NCBI RefSeq assembly: GCF_039541075.1
Contig: NZ_BAABFN010000004.1
Location: 248,001 to 312,000, forward strand
Reading direction: 5' to 3'
DNA length: 64,000 nucleotides
Source: Compostibacter hankyongensis
GTDB lineage: Bacteria; Bacteroidota; Bacteroidia; Chitinophagales; Chitinophagaceae
Shown: positions 10,501 through 19,480 of the stretch, piece by piece
Layout of the letters: the number at the start of each line of letters is the position of its first letter
How positions within the stretch are numbered: position 1 is the first letter of the stretch
Program-made: the position numbers and the translations under genes
The notes under the pieces: generated by a model
What the model was told of the DNA's origin: nothing
What the model saw: only the letters and a program-made list of their open reading frames with translations
Database searches by the model: none

Positions 10501-10785
10501 TCCGCCCTGCATGGTTATGGTGATGCTGGTATCTGTACCGACGGTTGTGCTGGTAGAGTCCAGGCCGATGGCTTTTGCAACAAGGACAGTGCCGGGCGCC
10601 GCCTGCAGGGTAAAGCTGCCGTTCTGATCCGCAACGGCGCCTTTTTCGGTACCCTTGACCTGTACGGTGGCGGCAGGTACGGCTTTGCCGTCGGGCGACA
10701 CTACCTTACCACGAATGGTTTGTGCGGCAACGGTACCGGATAAGCAAAGGCATAAAAAAAACAGGAGTGCATGTTTCCGCTTCAT
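7567..10785 (-). CDS. SusC/RagA family TonB-linked outer membrane protein
   Basis: A TonB-dependent transporter of about 1072 residues. From the ATG at 10785 it has a signal peptide (MKRKHALLFFLCLCLSGTVAA), a CarboxypepD_reg-like domain (IRGKVVSPDGKAVPAATV) at about residues 22-100, a plug domain with the SusC signature ALYGTRGANGVVLITTKKG, and a long beta barrel ending in NLNVGF. There is no STN signalling domain, so it is not expected to signal through a FecI/FecR pair. It is followed by its SusD partner. The ATG at 10833 would add 16 residues before the signal peptide and is unlikely. Confidence 0.95.
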   Translation of the reverse strand: MKRKHALLFFLCLCLSGTVAAQTIRGKVVSPDGKAVPAATVQVKGTEKGAVADQNGSFTLQAAPGTVLVAKAIGLDSTSTTVGTDTSITITMQGGKTQTLKTVVVKAALGMQKNQRSVGYAIQEVSGQAVQQAKEVNFVNALNGKIAGVQINTNTGSMGGSSKITIRGQKSILGDNNALFVVDGVPFSNFNSNSVNQQIGGGGYDYGNPSQDINPDDIETISVLKGAAATALYGTRGANGVVLITTKKGGNGGHFGVNYSLNIQTDRVYILPKYQNRYGGGSSPDFDTLFYNKNPEQFLSEKDAAYHDPALGAYDLLPEYAVDESWGPEMKGQLVRPYWSFDKDKNNPDFGKTAPWSPHPDNARNFFTPGLTVSNNISAGNDFDKGSVRISFGDMRQKFILPHSKLHRDNISLRGSYEILDNLTASASFNYANTGATGRPGTGFSGQNIMEQFSMYGQRQLDMNKMKDYKYADGSQITWNRHAFDDPSPASAGNPYWERYEEYESDQRNRYYGFAGLDYKPIDWLNISGKVMMDSYNTLQEERTAKDYLPGSYARNTIDFREMNYQLLVTANPKLSEDFSLDATAGGNIMKQTMNTLSGLTSGGLVVPGLYTLSNSLSAPLLYPGMPRSQINSLFADVNLGYKNTVFLEATGRNDWSSTLPADSRSFFYPSVSASIVFSEWLKNWTWLSFGKLRGSYAVVGTDASAFNVYNIFGNPILLNGQTMISVDPTKRNPNLKPERTTEQEVGLQLNFLDNRIGLDVAAYNRITRDQIIPVNVSPSTGFATWLVNAGRVRNRGVEVHLEGSPVRTKDFTWTLNLNLAKNENKVLGLAFNGIEVPQVIIGTERRLNAVSVVAKTGYSLGTLVGYDYKRINGKPVMDSAGNYTPTDEPVPLGSVYPDYTGGVSTNFTYKNFSLSALVDFQQGGKFFSYTNMYGLFSGLLDETAKNNVREDGVTVEGVLADGTPYQTTMAAKDYFKNDFGKVINSANVYDASYVYLREVKLGYNLPKSWADKIGAENIAFYLYGRNLWLISKNAPNVDPSNIANGSGNIQGLEGGALPSVRSFGLNLNVGF

Positions 10786-11127
10786 GTAGCATTGGTTTTT
10801 CGCGGTATCCGGACAAAGCGCCTGTTGACGCAAGGGAAAACCGCGCAGGGGGGCATGCAGGGAATAAGGCTTTCATACTACTCGGTTTGTTGGATACCCG
10901 GTTCGATAAAAAGGGCAAATACTATTTGTGAAGGGGATGGATAGGGCCTGTCACATGTATGTGATATGCAAGAAAAAATTGTGCCGGAAATTGCAAATTA
11001 ACGAGGCAGAACAATGATTTTTAGGCAAAATACAGCATGTTCCTGCATGAGTAAAGCTGTATCTTGCCGCAAACGGGCAGTCGCCGCCCCTGGTGGCGGA
11101 GATAAGGAGAGAAGAGCACGGCGAAGG
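10786..11127. other. Intergenic region upstream of the minus-strand SusC gene
   Basis: A 342-bp stretch without a convincing gene. It should hold the promoter of the minus-strand susC/susD pair. It contains the perfect palindrome at 10951-10964. I see no hairpin with a T-tract and no RNA gene. Confidence 0.5.
10951..10964. promoter_or_regulatory. Perfect 14-bp palindrome upstream of SusC operon
   Basis: TCACATGTATGTGA reads TCACAT-GT-ATGTGA, a perfect inverted repeat about 165 bp upstream of the susC start. It has the size of a dimeric regulator site. It is the inside-out arrangement of a CRP half-site, so a CRP site is not claimed. Confidence 0.3.
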
Positions 11128-11571
11128 TCAGCCGGCCTTGAAGAGGGATTGTACCTGGAAGTTGACCGCGTAAAGCTTGATCTGTTTCAGGATGGATAAC
11201 GCGCTTTCGAATTTTGCAGCGGGCAGATATTTATGCAGCCTGATCTCATTCAGCACATACATATCGGCATTGGCGATCTCCTTGGGCGAATGCCCGGACA
11301 ATATCTGGATGAACATGCTCAGCAGTCCCTTGTCCAGCGGCGTATCGCCGTCTGCGGTATAAAATACCTTGTCGTTCTGGTAAGCGGCGTGCAGCCATAC
11401 CCGGGGGTTGCATCCCCGGATGAGGTGCTGCTCCGTTTTGTATTGGGTATCGATCAGCGGGAGCTCTTTACCCAGGCGGGTGATATACCTGAAATACCGG
11501 AACCGGTTCATCTTATCGAGGAAAAGGTCGAATTCTTCGATGATCTTATCCTGCAGCCTGTTGATGTCCAT
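11128..11571 (-). CDS. sufE: SufE family Fe-S cluster assembly sulfur acceptor
   Basis: A protein of about 147 residues of the SufE family, which takes persulfide sulfur from the cysteine desulfurase SufS and passes it to the SufBCD scaffold. The active Cys lies in LIRGCNPRVWL, near residue 54, matching the conserved GC-x-S/P-x-VW segment. The rest (LPLIDTQYKTEQHLIRGC, GLLSMFIQILSG) fits the family. The start MDINRLQDKI is preferred over the upstream ATG at 11604. It stands alone with no suf genes nearby, which is common in Bacteroidota. Cytoplasmic. Confidence 0.9.
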   Translation of the reverse strand: MDINRLQDKIIEEFDLFLDKMNRFRYFRYITRLGKELPLIDTQYKTEQHLIRGCNPRVWLHAAYQNDKVFYTADGDTPLDKGLLSMFIQILSGHSPKEIANADMYVLNEIRLHKYLPAAKFESALSILKQIKLYAVNFQVQSLFKAG

Positions 11572-11903
11572 TGCGCTACTGTTTGTGTTGGTGATCGGAT
11601 GCACAAACCTACTTACCCTTAACGGTGTGTAAAAATAGGGAAATCGGGCCCACCATCGTTCCGTTGTCTCCGAATTTTGGCTGATTTGTAATGAACCGGA
11701 AAAAAAGTGTAATGAAAATTGTCAGATTGCCGGCGGGTGGGGCGGGAAGCGTAGCGTCGGAACCGTCCGGGACCTCCGCAAATCCGGATATGGACCCGGT
11801 GACACGGAAAATCCGGGCAGCCCAGTATAGGGCAGGATGGTTGTTGTGTTCCTGAGGATTAACTTTCGGACTTTTTATATATTTACCTCCAAATCCCTGC
11901 TAA
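11572..11903. other. Divergent intergenic region between sufE and the ECF sigma gene
   Basis: A 332-bp region with no gene I can support. It must contain promoters for sufE (leftward) and the sigma gene (rightward). TATATTTA at 11878-11885 is one base from the Bacteroidota -7 box TAnnTTTG, but no TTTG lies at the right distance upstream, so I do not call a promoter. Confidence 0.4.
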
Positions 11904-12515
11904 TTGCCTACTTCTACCTCAGACAACGAAAAAGAACTGCTGATGCAGGTCACCGGGGGCGACGAGGCTGCTTTTACGCAGCTCTTCCATGCTTACCATC
12001 AGAAACTCGGCGCTTATGTATTTCGCCTGACAGGATCTGTCGACGCAGCTGAGGAAATCGTTCAGGAAACATTTGTAAAGGTATGGGCCAAACGCCGGCT
12101 GCTCGCAAATGTGGACAATTTCGGGGCCTACCTGTATATGACTTCGCGAAATCATGCCCTGAACTGTCTGCGGCAGCAGGCAAAGGAACGGGCCAGAAGC
12201 TATTACTATGTATTGAACTACAGTGAAATATATGATGAGCACAGCAGCGAAGACCCGGTGTTTGGTGTGGATCGTTATGTGCTCATTGACCAGGCTGTGG
12301 CAGAGCTGCCTCCCCAGCAGCAGAAGGTTTATCTGCTGAGCCGCCGGGCCGGTCTGAAGCAGGGAGAAATAGCCAGCCGCATGAGCCTGTCCCGGGAAAC
12401 CGTAAAGAAATACCTGAAACTGGCTGTCCGGTCGATCTCCAACTACCTCCGTACCCATGGCGATTTCTCCCTGATATTTCTCCTGGCGCTCGGCAGTCTG
12501 AAATTTTTTTGCTGA
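11904..12515 (+). CDS. ECF RNA polymerase sigma-70 factor (Bacteroidota FecI-like)
   Basis: An extracytoplasmic-function sigma factor of about 203 residues. Region 2 includes GGDEAAFTQLFHAYHQKLGAY and EEIVQETFVKVW; region 4 includes LPPQQQKVYLLSR and a helix-turn-helix around GLKQGEIASRMSLSRETVKKYL. It ends in a hydrophobic tail, a known habit of Bacteroidota ECF factors. Initiation appears to be at TTG (11904): an in-frame stop directly precedes it, and the first ATG at 11943 would cut into region 2. It is followed by an anti-sigma gene and an STN-containing SusC, the standard trans-envelope signalling set controlling this locus. Confidence 0.93.
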   Translation: MPTSTSDNEKELLMQVTGGDEAAFTQLFHAYHQKLGAYVFRLTGSVDAAEEIVQETFVKVWAKRRLLANVDNFGAYLYMTSRNHALNCLRQQAKERARSYYYVLNYSEIYDEHSSEDPVFGVDRYVLIDQAVAELPPQQQKVYLLSRRAGLKQGEIASRMSLSRETVKKYLKLAVRSISNYLRTHGDFSLIFLLALGSLKFFC

Positions 12516-12596
12516 ACGATACCCCCTTTTTGCTGTTTCCGGTGTCTCTTACCTGGGAAATGTTCCGGAGCAGCTGTTTATTTCCAAATATGACTT

Positions 12597-13817
12597 ATGA
12601 ATACCGACCATAAAAGGCTGGCTTACTTATTCAGACGTTATTTTAGCCAGACGGTTACTGCGGAAGAAGAGCAGGAGCTGATGGATCTGATCAGCAGGGA
12701 CGGGCATACGGAAGAGCTGAAAGCGCTCATGGATGAAGCCTGGGCGACATATAAGACGGATATGCCGCTTTTTTCTCCCGGACAGAGCGATGCCATGCTG
12801 CACCGCATTATGCAAGAAAAGGAAAACGGAGAAGAGACGGCAGTGCGGTCCCGCAAAGGCGAAGGAAAGCGTATCCGATGGCTCAGAGCAGCTGCTGTGG
12901 CAGCCCTGCTCATCCTGCCCGCTGCCGGAGGCTTTATATTATGGCAGCGTGCGCGCAACCCCCTGAAAACTCCGGTTGCATCCCGGACGATGCCGCCCGG
13001 TGACGATATTGCGCCGGGTAGTAATAAAGCGGTGCTTGTGTTGGCAAACGGCACAAGCATCCCCCTGGACAGCAGCGGGAATGGCCTGCTGACCCGGCAG
13101 GGGAGTACCCGGGTGCTGAAGCTCAGGGGCGGGCAACTGGCTTATGAAGCCCAGGGTGAAAAACGTAAGGCTTCGGACGAAGTCAGCTTTAATACGCTGA
13201 CCACGCCCCCCGGAGGAGAATATCAGGTTGTTTTGCCTGACAACAGCAAGGTATGGCTGAATGCTGCTTCCTCTCTGCGTTTTCCAACCGCCTTTACGAC
13301 GGGGAAGCGGGAAGTCGAGCTGACGGGAGAGGCTTATTTTGAGGTGGCTGAAGACAAGGACCGGCCCTTTGAAGTGAAGGTGAACGACATGCACGTTAAA
13401 GTGCTCGGCACTCATTTCAACGTCATGGCTTACGGAGACGAATCATCCGTAAAAACCACCCTGCTGGAGGGGGGCGTGAAGGTCAGCCAGGGCGAGACGG
13501 AAGCCTTGCTGAAGCCCGGGCAGCAGGCGGATCTCGATAAGTCCGCCCGGCATATCCGGATCAGGAAAGCGGATATGGAGGAAGTCATGGCCTGGAAGGA
13601 AGGACTCTTTCATTTTGACGGGGACGATCTCCCCAGCATCATGAGAAAAATAGCCCGGTGGTATGATATGGAGGTCAGCTATGAGGAAGGTCTTCCTGCC
13701 GGACATTTTACCGGTGTGATCAGCCGGGATAATAACCTTGCTCAGGTATTAAAAGTGCTGGAGCTGAGCGGAATACATTTCTCTATTGAAGGCAGGACGA
13801 TCAGGGTGAAACAATAA
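12597..13817 (+). CDS. FecR family anti-sigma factor
   Basis: A 406-residue inner-membrane protein. The cytoplasmic N-terminus (about residues 1-95) should hold the sigma factor. A single membrane helix follows (WLRAAAVAALLILPAAGGFILW region, about 95-118). The periplasmic FecR domain includes LTTPPGGEYQVVLPDNSKVW and EVELTGEAYFEVAEDKDRPF, and the C-terminal DUF4974 domain ends the protein. It senses the STN domain of the SusC encoded next and releases the sigma factor. It lies 81 bp after the sigma gene. Confidence 0.94.
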   Translation: MNTDHKRLAYLFRRYFSQTVTAEEEQELMDLISRDGHTEELKALMDEAWATYKTDMPLFSPGQSDAMLHRIMQEKENGEETAVRSRKGEGKRIRWLRAAAVAALLILPAAGGFILWQRARNPLKTPVASRTMPPGDDIAPGSNKAVLVLANGTSIPLDSSGNGLLTRQGSTRVLKLRGGQLAYEAQGEKRKASDEVSFNTLTTPPGGEYQVVLPDNSKVWLNAASSLRFPTAFTTGKREVELTGEAYFEVAEDKDRPFEVKVNDMHVKVLGTHFNVMAYGDESSVKTTLLEGGVKVSQGETEALLKPGQQADLDKSARHIRIRKADMEEVMAWKEGLFHFDGDDLPSIMRKIARWYDMEVSYEEGLPAGHFTGVISRDNNLAQVLKVLELSGIHFSIEGRTIRVKQ

Positions 13818-13921
13818 GCAATTTTTTACCGGAGCATAAGGAGCAGATATCATAATAAAAATAAAAGATGGAAAACTTAAGGCCTCCCTGAGCCTGTGTC
13901 ATGGGAAAGACATAAAAGAAA

Positions 13922-13946
13922 CCGTTCCGGCTGGTACCCGGAACGG
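13922..13946 (+). terminator. Hairpin between anti-sigma and STN-SusC genes
   Basis: CCGTTCCGG and CCGGAACGG form a perfect 9-bp stem around a 7-nt loop. There is no clear T-tract, so it may be a terminator, an attenuator or an mRNA-stability element separating sigma/anti-sigma mRNA from the abundant transport mRNA. Confidence 0.5.
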
Positions 13947-14023
13947 CGGACTTGGGCTTGCCCCGTGTTATCTCATCCGTGAAGAATGATCAACAGATTA
14001 TCCAAACCCAATAATGCAAAGGT

Positions 14024-17000
14024 ATGCAATTAAAATTCCTGTGTGTCTATGGCAGACATTTACCTGACATCTTCTCTCTCAAAAGGCTGCTGATAATGAA
14101 ACTGGTCATCATCCTGATGGCGGCGACCTGTATGCAGGTGAGCGCCAGATCAAACGCCCAGAATATTAGCCTTTCTGGCCGTCATGTCTCGCTGGAAAAG
14201 ATTTTCCGGGAGATCAGGAAACAGACGGGATACGATTTCTTTTATAAGAACGAACTTTTACGGCTGGCGCATCCCGTTAACGTAAACGTTAGGGATATCT
14301 CATTAAAGGAGGCCCTGGACGCCTGTTTCAAAGATCAGCCGCTGAGTTATTCGTTAGTGGGGAAAACCATAGTGGTCAAGGAAAGGCCAAAGCAGCCCGC
14401 TCCCCCTTCAAAAATCCCGGAAGCAATAATTAAAAAGGCAGATATAGAGGTCACCGGGTTGGTTACCGACAGCAGCGGCGCCCCGATGCCGGGTGTGACA
14501 GTATACCTGAAGAGTAACAAAAGTGTCGGTACGGCTACCGACCCGAACGGCCGGTATATCCTCGAAGTACCGGACAACGCCACGCTGGTGTTCAGCATGA
14601 TCGGTTTTGAAAGCCAGGAAGTGCCGGTAGCCGGAAAAAAGACGATTAATATCAGATTGCTGCCGGCCTCCACACAGTTGGGAGAAACCGTAGTGACTGC
14701 TTTTGAGACCCATCAGAACAAAGCCGATATGGTGGGTTCGGTAACTTCCATCAGTGCCGACGACCTGGCAAAAAACCCTTCCAGTAACCTGACCACATCC
14801 TTAGCCGGGCGGGCGGCAGGATTGATCGCTTTTCAGCGAAGCGGCGAGCCGGGACAAGACAATGCCAACTTTTTTATACGTGGTGTTACCACATTCGGAT
14901 ATAAAACGGATCCCCTGATCCTGATTGACGGAGTAGAACTGACGGCAACAGACCTGGCCCGTATTCAACCGGACGATATCGCCAGCTTCTCTATATTAAA
15001 AGATGCCACTGCAACGGCGGTATATGGGGCACGGGGCGCTAACGGTGTCATACTGGTAACCACAAAACAAGGTGCTGTAGGCAAAGCCAAGCTTTCGTTC
15101 CGGCTTGAGAACTCCATATCAGCGCCTACACGGAATGTGCAGATAGCGGACCCGGTTACCTATATGAAGATGTATAATGAAGCTATCGTAACCCGCGATC
15201 CGTTTGGTGTGCCGCTTTATTCTGAAGATAAGATAGCCAATACGGAAGCCGGCACCAATCCGATTGCCTATCCTGCCAATGACTGGCAAAAGCTGTTGTT
15301 TAAGGATTACACGACAACAAGACGGATCAACCTGAACGTGAGCGGCGGGGGCGGTGTGGCCAGGTATTTTGTTTCCGGCTCGTATGACCGGGACAATGGT
15401 CTGATGAATGTCGATCACCGCAATAATTTTAATAATAATATTAAGCTGAATAGCTATACCCTCCGGACGAACGTAAACATTACCCTGACAAAGACCACCG
15501 AGCTGAGTGCCCGGCTGAGCGGTAATTTTGATGATTACACCGGTCCCATATCCGGTGGTGCAGCCATGTACAATGAAATTATGCATTCTAATCCTGTGCT
15601 GTTTCCTCCTTATTATCCAACCGATTCCGCTCATCAGTATGTGAAACACATCATGTTTGGAAATTATACCGCAAGAAGCGGAAGTGGAGTGGGCTATTCC
15701 AATCCTTATGCAGACATGGTGAAAGGCTATAAGAATTACTCCCGGTCACTAATGCAGGCACAGCTCGAATTGAAACAGGATTTTTCCTTCCTGACGGAAG
15801 GACTGTCAACAAGGATCATGGGATATACCTACCGGCAGTCTTACTTTGATGTGGTCCGGGCCTATTCTCCTTTCTATTATCAATTGGACAGTTACGATAA
15901 ATTGACGGACACCTATGCGATTTCCAATCTAAATGAAGAAGGGGGTACGGAGTACCTGGGATATAATCAGAGCCGGCCGGATGTTTCCTCTTCCTTTTAT
16001 ATGGAGGCGATGGTTGATTACAACCGCACATTCAAGGAAAATCACGGTATCAGCGGCATGGTGATTTATCAGATGAGAAGCAATCAATCAAGTGCCCAGG
16101 GTGATCTCCAGCAATCTCTCCCGTTCCGGAACTTAGGGACTTCAGGCAGGTTGACTTACAATTATGACAAACGTTATTATGCGGAATTTGATTTTGGCTA
16201 CAACGGATCGGAGCGGTTTGCCGCCAACCATCGCTATGGATTTTTCCCCTCTTACGGCTTAGCGTGGACCGTCTCCAATGAAAAATTCTTTAAGTCCATA
16301 AAACCGGTGATCTCCAATTTGCGGTTGCGGGGAACCTACGGAATTATCGGGAACGACGCCATTGGCTCTCCGCAAGACCGTTTCTTTTATATATCCAATG
16401 TGAATATGAATGATGGCGACAAGGGGGCCACTTTTGGAGGTACTTCTTCGACCGAAAGCACTTATTCTTTGAATGGTATTACGGTTTCAAGATATGCTAA
16501 TCAGGATATCACCTGGGAGACCTCAACCGAAAAAAACATTGCCATAGACATCGGCCTGTTTGACGATCTGAGCATTACAGCAGAATTCTATTCACAATAC
16601 CGCGATCACATCCTGATGACCCGGTCGATACCCTTATCGATGGGGCTGTCCGCCGCGAGCAGGGCGAATGTCGGTGAAGCCTCGGGAAAGGGTACGGATA
16701 TTTCGTTGGAGTACAACAAGTATTTTTCCAATGGGTTTTGGCTTCAGGCAATGGGGAACTTTACTTATGCCACCAGCAAGTACAGGGTCTTCGAAGAGCC
16801 GCATTATGACGAGCCCTACCGTTATCACGTGGGACATTCTCTTTCCCAGACCTACGGTTATATTGCAGAACGGTTGTTTGTGGATGAAAAAGATGTCGAG
16901 AATTCACCCCGGCAAAATTTTGGTGAATACGGCGCCGGTGATGTGAAATACCTGGATGTGAACCGCGACGGAGAGATTACCGAGGCCGACATGGTTCCTA

Positions 17001-17524
17001 TCGGCTATCCGACCACACCTGAAATTGTCTATGGCTTTGGTTTTTCAGCCGGATATAAAGGCTTTGATATATCTGCCTTTTTCCAGGGCTTGTCCAATGA
17101 AGCTTTCTGGATAAATGTTAAACCTTATGACCCTGCTACAAATACCGGATCAACCATTCCGTTTGCCAGTGATGGTGAGGTATTGCAGGCCTATGCGGAT
17201 AGCTATTGGTCGGAAGATCACAGGGATGTCAATGCGCTTTGGCCCAGATTAAGTCCCGCAGGCAGCTCAAATAATTTCCAACCCAGCACCTGGTTTATGC
17301 GGAACGGCGCCTTTTTGCGACTGAAGCAGTTGGAAATAGGTTATTCTCTTCCCAAGAGCATTCAGAAAAAGCTCCATATGTCCAGGCTTCGTATTTACGC
17401 GAACGCCAGTAACCTGTTTACCATCAGCAAATTTAAAATGTGGGATGTGGAAATGGGGGGCAACGGAATGGGCTATCCTATACAACGGGTATTCAATTTA
17501 GGTCTGAACCTGGACATTAATTAA
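14024..17524 (+). CDS. STN-domain SusC/RagA TonB-linked outer membrane transporter
   Basis: A 1166-residue TonB-dependent transporter. Order of domains: signal peptide (hydrophobic core at about residues 25-45), STN signalling domain (ISLSGRHVSLEKIFREIRKQ to about residue 115), CarboxypepD_reg-like domain (VTGLVTDSSGAPMPGVTVYL, about 145-215), plug with AVYGARGANGVILVTTKQG, then the barrel ending in LGLNLDIN. The STN domain marks it as transducer for the ECF/FecR pair just upstream. It would import oligosaccharides with the SusD partner encoded next. The ATG at 14096 also gives a plausible, shorter signal peptide. Confidence 0.95.
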   Translation: MQLKFLCVYGRHLPDIFSLKRLLIMKLVIILMAATCMQVSARSNAQNISLSGRHVSLEKIFREIRKQTGYDFFYKNELLRLAHPVNVNVRDISLKEALDACFKDQPLSYSLVGKTIVVKERPKQPAPPSKIPEAIIKKADIEVTGLVTDSSGAPMPGVTVYLKSNKSVGTATDPNGRYILEVPDNATLVFSMIGFESQEVPVAGKKTINIRLLPASTQLGETVVTAFETHQNKADMVGSVTSISADDLAKNPSSNLTTSLAGRAAGLIAFQRSGEPGQDNANFFIRGVTTFGYKTDPLILIDGVELTATDLARIQPDDIASFSILKDATATAVYGARGANGVILVTTKQGAVGKAKLSFRLENSISAPTRNVQIADPVTYMKMYNEAIVTRDPFGVPLYSEDKIANTEAGTNPIAYPANDWQKLLFKDYTTTRRINLNVSGGGGVARYFVSGSYDRDNGLMNVDHRNNFNNNIKLNSYTLRTNVNITLTKTTELSARLSGNFDDYTGPISGGAAMYNEIMHSNPVLFPPYYPTDSAHQYVKHIMFGNYTARSGSGVGYSNPYADMVKGYKNYSRSLMQAQLELKQDFSFLTEGLSTRIMGYTYRQSYFDVVRAYSPFYYQLDSYDKLTDTYAISNLNEEGGTEYLGYNQSRPDVSSSFYMEAMVDYNRTFKENHGISGMVIYQMRSNQSSAQGDLQQSLPFRNLGTSGRLTYNYDKRYYAEFDFGYNGSERFAANHRYGFFPSYGLAWTVSNEKFFKSIKPVISNLRLRGTYGIIGNDAIGSPQDRFFYISNVNMNDGDKGATFGGTSSTESTYSLNGITVSRYANQDITWETSTEKNIAIDIGLFDDLSITAEFYSQYRDHILMTRSIPLSMGLSAASRANVGEASGKGTDISLEYNKYFSNGFWLQAMGNFTYATSKYRVFEEPHYDEPYRYHVGHSLSQTYGYIAERLFVDEKDVENSPRQNFGEYGAGDVKYLDVNRDGEITEADMVPIGYPTTPEIVYGFGFSAGYKGFDISAFFQGLSNEAFWINVKPYDPATNTGSTIPFASDGEVLQAYADSYWSEDHRDVNALWPRLSPAGSSNNFQPSTWFMRNGAFLRLKQLEIGYSLPKSIQKKLHMSRLRIYANASNLFTISKFKMWDVEMGGNGMGYPIQRVFNLGLNLDIN

Positions 17525-17538
17525 AAAGCATCTTCGAT

Positions 17539-19434
17539 ATGAAAAACTACATCAATATAATTATTGGTTTGGCGGTTGTCTTATTTATGATGACCTCCTG
17601 TGAAAAGTATCTGGATATATTGCCGGATAACACGGCGACGCTTGACAACGCCTTTGCCATGCGTTCAGAGGCAAAAAAGTATCTGTTTACCTGCTATTCT
17701 TATATGCCCAAAAGCGGAAACATAGATGATGATCCGGCCATGCAGGGGGGAGATGAGATCTGGCGGATCCTTTACAGGAGGAATGGCTTTACGGATATGG
17801 CCAGAGGGCTGCAAAATAAGGTCAGCCCGATTGGTGACAAGTGGGATGCCTTGTATAAAGGGTTGCGGGATTGCCATATCTTCCTCGACAATATCGGCAA
17901 AGTGCCCGATATGCTGGATGTGGAAAAGAAGCAATGGATCGCTGAGGTGAAGTTTCTGATTGCTTATTATCATTTTTATCTGGTGAAGATGTACGGACCG
18001 GTGCCGTTGGTCAAGGAAAACCTGCCGATCGATGCCTCTCCGGACCAGGTACAGGTATCCCGGGACCCGGTTGATTCCTGCTTTAATTACATTGTGCAGC
18101 TCCTTGATGAGGCTGCACCGGATCTGCAGCTTGTACCCCAGGACCCGCAACAGGAGAACGGGAGGATTACGCAGCCGGTAGCCGCTGCATTTAAGGCTGA
18201 AGTACTGACCTATGCGGCTAGCCCGCTTTTCAACGGCAACACAGATGAAGCCGGTCTTAAAAACGCCGACGGCACCCAGCTTTTTAATCAGACTTTTTCC
18301 AAAGCCAAATGGGATTCCGCTGCCGCCGCCTGTAAAAAAGCGATCGGGATCTGTGAATCGGCCGGAATGAAATTATATGACTATCAGGACAGAAACGGGT
18401 CAAATTATAACCAGTATCATCTTTCCGATACCATCCTCAGGCAGTTGACTATCCGCAACAGCATGTGTGAGAAGTGGAACAGCGGCATTATCTGGGCCAA
18501 TACCCAAAGCTTTGCCAGCGTGCAAGGTATTGCTTTGCCCATGATGGATGTTTCCCGTACGGAAAACCATGTACCCCGGGGAGAACTGTCCCCGCCCTTA
18601 AAGATTGCCGAGATGTTTTATACCCGGCATGGTGTCCCCATCGATGAAGATAAAGAATGGAATTACAGCGGCAGGCATAAATTACGTACTGCTGAAGAGG
18701 GCGACGCCCTGTATATTCACAGGGGTTATACTACGGCTTCCCTGAATTTCGACAGGGAGCCCCGGTTCTATGCCGATCTGGGTTTCGATGGCAGTGTCTG
18801 GTACGGACAGGGCCGGTACGATGATTCCAGCCCTTCAGATCTGTTCTATGTGCAGGCTAAATTCGGACAGATCGATGCGTTGCAATTTGATCGGGGCAGT
18901 ATAACAGGCTACTTTATAAAAAAGTTTATACATTTTGAAAATGTAGTAGAAGCAGGAACAACTTATTCGATACATAATTATCCCTGGCCCCTTATGCGGT
19001 TAAGCGGCTTATACCTGCTGTATGCTGAAGCCCTGAATGAATCAGAAGGACCCGGACCGGAGGTGTATCGCTATCTGAACCTCGTTCGCCAACAGGCCGG
19101 TCTGCCATCCGTGCAATCTGCATGGGATGAGTATGCTATCAATCCGGATGAATATAAGACGCAAAATGGATTAAGGAAGATCATCCACCGGGAGCGAATG
19201 ATCGAATTGGCTTTTGAAGGACAGCGGTTTTGGGATCTGCGTCGTTGGAAAGAGGCTGCTCAGACGTTGAATGCTCCTATCCAGGGATGGGACGGCCAGC
19301 AGAAAGAAGCAGAAGATTATTACCGGATTGTCACTGTCTTTAACCAAACATTCGGATCAAAAGATTATTTCTGGCCTATCGTTGACAGGGAGATCACAGC
19401 CAACAGGAATTTGGTGCAGAATTTAGGATGGTAG
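17539..19434 (+). CDS. RagB/SusD family nutrient-binding lipoprotein
   Basis: A 631-residue surface lipoprotein. The signal MKNYINIIIGLAVVLFMMTS is followed by CEKYLDILPDN, the usual SusD start. SusD motifs include the YYHFYLVKMYGPVPLV segment near residues 140-155 and the C-terminal RMIELAFEGQRFWDLRRWK segment. It captures glycan and caps the transporter encoded 14 bp upstream. The length is at the larger end for SusD proteins. Confidence 0.95.
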   Translation: MKNYINIIIGLAVVLFMMTSCEKYLDILPDNTATLDNAFAMRSEAKKYLFTCYSYMPKSGNIDDDPAMQGGDEIWRILYRRNGFTDMARGLQNKVSPIGDKWDALYKGLRDCHIFLDNIGKVPDMLDVEKKQWIAEVKFLIAYYHFYLVKMYGPVPLVKENLPIDASPDQVQVSRDPVDSCFNYIVQLLDEAAPDLQLVPQDPQQENGRITQPVAAAFKAEVLTYAASPLFNGNTDEAGLKNADGTQLFNQTFSKAKWDSAAAACKKAIGICESAGMKLYDYQDRNGSNYNQYHLSDTILRQLTIRNSMCEKWNSGIIWANTQSFASVQGIALPMMDVSRTENHVPRGELSPPLKIAEMFYTRHGVPIDEDKEWNYSGRHKLRTAEEGDALYIHRGYTTASLNFDREPRFYADLGFDGSVWYGQGRYDDSSPSDLFYVQAKFGQIDALQFDRGSITGYFIKKFIHFENVVEAGTTYSIHNYPWPLMRLSGLYLLYAEALNESEGPGPEVYRYLNLVRQQAGLPSVQSAWDEYAINPDEYKTQNGLRKIIHRERMIELAFEGQRFWDLRRWKEAAQTLNAPIQGWDGQQKEAEDYYRIVTVFNQTFGSKDYFWPIVDREITANRNLVQNLGW

Positions 19435-19480
19435 GTATTCCAAGGCAATCATTATCATACTTATTTACAACAAGATAAAC

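Noticed and set aside
10951..10964. The palindrome as a CRP/FNR site
   Set aside because: Half-sites are in the opposite order to TGTGA-N6-TCACA.
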